This document shows, piece after piece, positions 32,003 to 34,775 of a stretch of 34,775 bases of DNA. Made by a program: the position numbers and the translations under genes. The stretch comes from Chitinophagaceae bacterium (GTDB lineage Bacteria > Bacteroidota > Bacteroidia > Chitinophagales > Chitinophagaceae). Below the pieces are notes generated by a model. That model was given only the letters and a program-made list of their open reading frames with translations. It was not told where the DNA came from and ran no database searches. The stretch lies in NCBI GenBank assembly GCA_019638595.1, contig JAHBTJ010000039.1:1-34775 (forward strand), given 5' to 3'. Position 1 is the first letter of the stretch; every line of letters begins with the position of its first letter.

Positions 32003-32455
32003 ATGGTTACTTCACGCGTGCTGAAAGCAAGAAAACGCATAGCCCTGGTGGCTCACGATTATAAAAAGAACGACCTGATTGAATGGGCGGAATTTAACAA
32101 GGCTGTGCTTGCCCGGCACGAGCTGATAGCTACCGGAACAACGGGGCGGCTGCTGGAAGAAAAACTGGACAGGCCCGTAAAGCAGGTGTTGAGCGGTCCG
32201 CTGGGAGGTGATCAGCAGATTGGCTCCATGATAGCCGAGGGACTGATTGATGTATTGATCTTTTTCTGGGATCCTATGGAAGCGCAGCCGCATGATCCTG
32301 ATGTAAAAGCATTGCTGAGACTTGCCATCGTGTGGAACATTCCTGTAGCGAACGACCGGGCAACCTCCGATTTTTTAATGACATCGCCCTTAATGCACCA
32401 GGAGTATGAAGCGGTTATACCCGATTACAGCGGTTATGTAAAGCGAAAAGTATAA
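32003..32455 (+). CDS. mgsA: Methylglyoxal synthase
   Basis: 150 residues, the normal length. It converts dihydroxyacetone phosphate to methylglyoxal and phosphate, a bypass of lower glycolysis used when phosphate is short or sugar phosphates build up. Conserved residues are present: His18/Asp19 in 'ALVAHDYKK', the phosphate-binding 'ATGTTG' (43-48), catalytic Asp70 in 'GPLGGDQQIG', and His97/Asp100 in 'PMEAQPHDPDVKAL'. The segment 'WNIPVANDRATSDFL' is also typical. The GNAT gene starts 3 bp after its stop, so they are co-transcribed. An inverted repeat upstream may regulate it. Confidence 0.97.
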   Translation: MVTSRVLKARKRIALVAHDYKKNDLIEWAEFNKAVLARHELIATGTTGRLLEEKLDRPVKQVLSGPLGGDQQIGSMIAEGLIDVLIFFWDPMEAQPHDPDVKALLRLAIVWNIPVANDRATSDFLMTSPLMHQEYEAVIPDYSGYVKRKV

Positions 32456-32458
32456 CAA

Positions 32459-32968
32459 ATGCATGTTACACTACGTATGTGGGAGAAAAGCGACCGGCAG
32501 GCACTGGCTGCGTTGGCTGACAATATTTTGATATGGAATAATGTAAGAGACCGTCTGCCTTATCCCTATAAAATACAACACGCCGGCGAGTTCATTAATT
32601 TTTGTATGTCGAAAAAGCCGCCTTCGGTATTAGCTATCAGTGCAGATGAAGCGCTGGCAGGCTGCATAGGACTGGAGCTGCAGGAAGATATTTCGAAGCT
32701 GACCGCCGAGCTGGGGTATTGGGTAGGGGAGCCATTCTGGAACAAAGGTATTGCCACCGACGCGGTAAAGCAGATGATGGAGTATACCGCGCTGAACTTT
32801 CCTTTACTGGTACGTATATACGCTAAAGTATTTGAGCACAACAAAGCCTCTATGAAAGTGCTTGAAAAAAACGGGTTTCATTTAGAGAGTATTCAAAAAC
32901 GATCGGCAGTAAAAAATAATGTTATACTGGATGAGTATGTGTGGGTGAGGTTAAAGGAGCATGGATAG
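32459..32968 (+). CDS. GNAT-family N-acetyltransferase (RimJ/RimL type)
   Basis: 169 residues. The pattern is that of RimJ/RimL-like acetyltransferases: an N-terminal 'LRMWEKSDRQALAALADN', a central 'AELGYWVGEPFWNKGIATDA' with the acetyl-CoA-binding loop, and the C-terminal 'VFEHNKASMKVLEKNGFHLE', ending in 'DEYVWVRLKE'. Likely substrates are amino groups of a protein N-terminus or a small molecule; the sequence does not decide. It starts 3 bp after mgsA and ends 8 bp before the convergent stop of the next gene. Confidence 0.9.
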   Translation: MHVTLRMWEKSDRQALAALADNILIWNNVRDRLPYPYKIQHAGEFINFCMSKKPPSVLAISADEALAGCIGLELQEDISKLTAELGYWVGEPFWNKGIATDAVKQMMEYTALNFPLLVRIYAKVFEHNKASMKVLEKNGFHLESIQKRSAVKNNVILDEYVWVRLKEHG

Positions 32969-32976
32969 GATGTGCC

Positions 32977-34314
32977 TTATTGCAGTAGTTTTTTAAATGC
33001 AATATACGGGCATGCAACTGTTGTAAGATATAACGGGTTCTGAAAATTTCCCGAAGGGTGAAAACATTCATACGGAGCGGCAGCCTTGCCTCCTTTCCTG
33101 AAATCATTTTCACGCAGATCATCAATATATTCTTTAGCCAGTTTTTGAGCAGTGGAGCGATCTGTAACAGCAATGGCATTACATACCCACCCGGTTGGCG
33201 TACCCCAGTATGCGCCATTCTGGTAAGTATTTTTGGCAACAATCGCTTTTTCCCAGGCAGTCGTTTCACTAAAGTCGTCGCTGGTCAATATATGCCTGAT
33301 GTTGCCCTTATATGCCAGTGTGCCGGCTTTAAACGCATCCCCCAATATTTTTGATGCTTTTTGTTGATCCTCACCTTCCAGCACATTCATATATACGGCC
33401 AGCGCGGTAGACCACACATCGGGTTGTTTACTTTTTCCGCTGGATGCCCGTAACATACCCCGTTCATCTGAAAAGACAGGGGGAATGGCTTTTTTTATAG
33501 CTGCAGCGATCTGCTTATATTCAATAACCTTATTTTTATTATTCAGCCTGTGGAACAGGTCTGCCATTTCATTGGCCGCCTGGTATTTCAGCAGCGACGC
33601 AAAACAAAGGTCGCCGGTAATTTCAACTGCATCACGAAATCCAAAGTCAACGCCCCTGAACTGATCGTTCGTATATACAAGATGGTTATCTGCCCTGGAA
33701 GGCACCACTTTAAAAGCCATTTCAAGCCTGTCTATTAAAGAGATGTTGTTAATTGTTTCAGCAAGGAATACTGTATTGCCTGTAGTTTTTGCATAATAGG
33801 ATGCCATGTGTATAAAATAAAACTGGTCGCAGTACGGGGGCGTCCTGCCAAACTCTTTTACACCCTGCTCTTCGTAGCTGTAGGTTCCCGGAAAGTAAAC
33901 AGGGAGGCTGTTGTCAATACGTATATGATCGGCAATTGAACCTAATGGAACCATACTTCCGCCTTTGGTAATCCAGGATTGGTCGCATTGCGTTGCAGCA
34001 GTTAATTGTAGCATGTGTTTTTGTTCAGCTATCGTTACAAAACCTGTTTCAAGGCTCATGGCATAATCCCTTATCCAGAAGGATGGATAAGCATTTCTTC
34101 CCCCGGGGCGCACCAGCGAGCCACCGGTATTGTTAGCACCAAATTCTTTTGAAATGAATTGGCCGGGACGAATGCGGGAGCTATCCATAACATCCTTTGT
34201 CATTTTTTCAAGAAAGAGAAGATCCGCTTTAGAGAGGAGACTTGTTTTATCCTGTGCGATCGCGGATTGAGTCAATAGTACAAAGACCAGGCAGATATTT
34301 ACCAATGGTTGCAT
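32977..34314 (-). CDS. Exported (alpha/alpha)6-barrel glycosidase-like protein
   Basis: 445 residues from the ATG at 34314, which begins a signal peptide 'MQPLVNICLVFVLLTQSAIA'. A TTG seven codons upstream is rejected. The helical pattern with conserved aromatic and acidic clusters ('AYPSFWIRDYAMSLETGFV', 'FGRTPPYCDQFYFIHMASYY', 'RGVDFGFRDAVEITGDLCFA', 'QPDVWSTALAVYMNVLEGED', 'YQNGAYWGTPTGWVCNAIA') is that of six-hairpin glycosidase-type proteins. The acids in 'WIRDYAM' and 'GVDFGFRDAVE' may be catalytic. I cannot assign a GH family or substrate. It is convergent with the mgsA-GNAT operon. Confidence 0.75.
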   Translation of the reverse strand: MQPLVNICLVFVLLTQSAIAQDKTSLLSKADLLFLEKMTKDVMDSSRIRPGQFISKEFGANNTGGSLVRPGGRNAYPSFWIRDYAMSLETGFVTIAEQKHMLQLTAATQCDQSWITKGGSMVPLGSIADHIRIDNSLPVYFPGTYSYEEQGVKEFGRTPPYCDQFYFIHMASYYAKTTGNTVFLAETINNISLIDRLEMAFKVVPSRADNHLVYTNDQFRGVDFGFRDAVEITGDLCFASLLKYQAANEMADLFHRLNNKNKVIEYKQIAAAIKKAIPPVFSDERGMLRASSGKSKQPDVWSTALAVYMNVLEGEDQQKASKILGDAFKAGTLAYKGNIRHILTSDDFSETTAWEKAIVAKNTYQNGAYWGTPTGWVCNAIAVTDRSTAQKLAKEYIDDLRENDFRKGGKAAAPYECFHPSGNFQNPLYLTTVACPYIAFKKLLQ

Positions 34315-34727
34315 TGCTTTTGTTTTGCCGTACAAGTTAATTTCAAATTGTTATAGTAAAGCGGCTGAGTGTTATTTAATGTACGAAGTTTTCCTGCACC
34401 GGTATAGCTAAGACAAGCTCCCGTCGGTAATAGAAATGACCATAAGTGTATCCACTGATTCTATTCTCGGTATAAACTATTGCAACGGTATTGAATTATC
34501 GCACTAATAAAAACTTTTTATTATTTTTTGGAAAAGTCAATAACAAACCATTAACTTCGCTCCGTAATCAGATCATCACTCGCTTTTTAGTCCCGCCCCC
34601 GTTAATCCGCTTTCCCTCAGATAAGCTGGTATTTTTAAAGTTAATCAGGTAATCCCTATGCGTTACTGTTCTGAAGTGTAATGGTTGTATACTTCAGGTT
34701 ATCCCTTATTTCTAAATTGCCGGGCTC
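34315..34727. other. Divergent intergenic region at right edge
   Basis: 413 bases with no supported gene. It contains an A+T palindrome TAATAAAAA-C-TTTTTATTA (34505-34523) and a 10-bp inverted repeat with one mismatch, CTGAAGTGTA (34671-34680) and TATACTTCAG (34688-34697), close to the start of the next gene. A possible promoter for that gene is TTG (34685-34687), 19 bases, TATTTCTA (34707-34714). Confidence 0.55.
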
Positions 34728-34775
34728 ATGATAAAGCACTTTAAGCTGTTGTTTTGCTTTGCGGTATTTACAGGT
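34728..34775 (+). CDS. Start of an exported protein, cut by the right edge
   Basis: An ATG at 34728 opens a frame to the end of the window. The 16 visible residues, 'MIKHFKLLFCFAVFTG', have a short basic start and a hydrophobic core, as at the beginning of a signal peptide. It diverges from the glycosidase-like gene. Nothing more can be said from the fragment. Confidence 0.5.
   Translation, partial: MIKHFKLLFCFAVFTG

Noticed and set aside
34505-34523. A+T palindrome as a terminator
   Set aside because: Perfect 9-bp arms, but all A/T and placed between two divergent gene starts, where no transcript needs to end.
1-34775. tRNA, rRNA, CRISPR array, prophage or complete insertion sequence
   Set aside because: No cloverleaf with an anticodon arm, no rRNA-like blocks, no regularly spaced repeats, and no transposase, integrase or phage structural gene was seen.

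Overview
The window comes from a Bacteroidota chromosome, most probably a member of the Chitinophagaceae. Supporting signs are a SusC/SusD pair driven by an ECF sigma factor and a FecR-type anti-sigma factor with a DUF4974-like tail, a protein with a type IX secretion C-terminal signal, beta-propeller sensor kinases with LytTR regulators, many lipoproteins with short spacers after the lipobox Cys, AT-rich leaders without Shine-Dalgarno sequences, and TAnnTTTG-like -7 promoter boxes. This assignment is an inference from gene content; no rRNA or tRNA is present to test it.

Layout. (1) 1-2283, minus: an MlrC/M81 metallopeptidase translationally coupled (ATGA overlap) to an SMP-30/gluconolactonase-like protein cut by the left edge. 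(2) 2514-6778: a small lipoprotein, then on the minus strand a beta-propeller sensor histidine kinase and its LytTR response regulator. (3) 7013-12333, plus: a lipoprotein island. It holds a PEGA-like small lipoprotein, a 792-residue VWD plus L-type-lectin lipoprotein, two paralogous lipoproteins and a third unrelated one that shares an almost identical leader and signal peptide with its neighbour. Duplicated fragments show recent rearrangement here. (4) 12521-15041, minus: a T9SS cargo protein and two short secreted proteins with a shared 'GINT' N-terminus. (5) 15347-17851, plus: a 7TM histidine kinase abutting a REC-LuxR regulator. (6) 17962-18080: a compact multi-hairpin element bounded by a perfect 23-bp inverted repeat. 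(7) 18134-26156: ECF sigma, FecR, SusC with STN domain, and SusD. A PIN/antitoxin pair sits in opposite orientation between the sigma and anti-sigma genes. (8) 26266-30628: a disordered repeat-motif protein divergent from an M1 aminopeptidase. (9) 30834-34314: recA, methylglyoxal synthase, a GNAT acetyltransferase, and a convergent secreted (alpha/alpha)6-barrel-like protein. (10) A start of another exported protein at the right edge.

How the genes fit together. The sigma-FecR-SusC-SusD block is a trans-envelope signalling and glycan-uptake unit: the STN domain of SusC should contact the periplasmic part of FecR, which releases the sigma factor. Two other two-component systems flank secreted or lipoprotein genes that they could control. 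Three strong intrinsic terminators (after SusD, after the aminopeptidase, after recA) delimit transcription units in the right half.

The best candidates for something new are the lectin/VWD lipoprotein island with its shuffled leaders, the 119-bp cloverleaf-like element, and the toxin-antitoxin pair lodged inside the sigma/anti-sigma locus.
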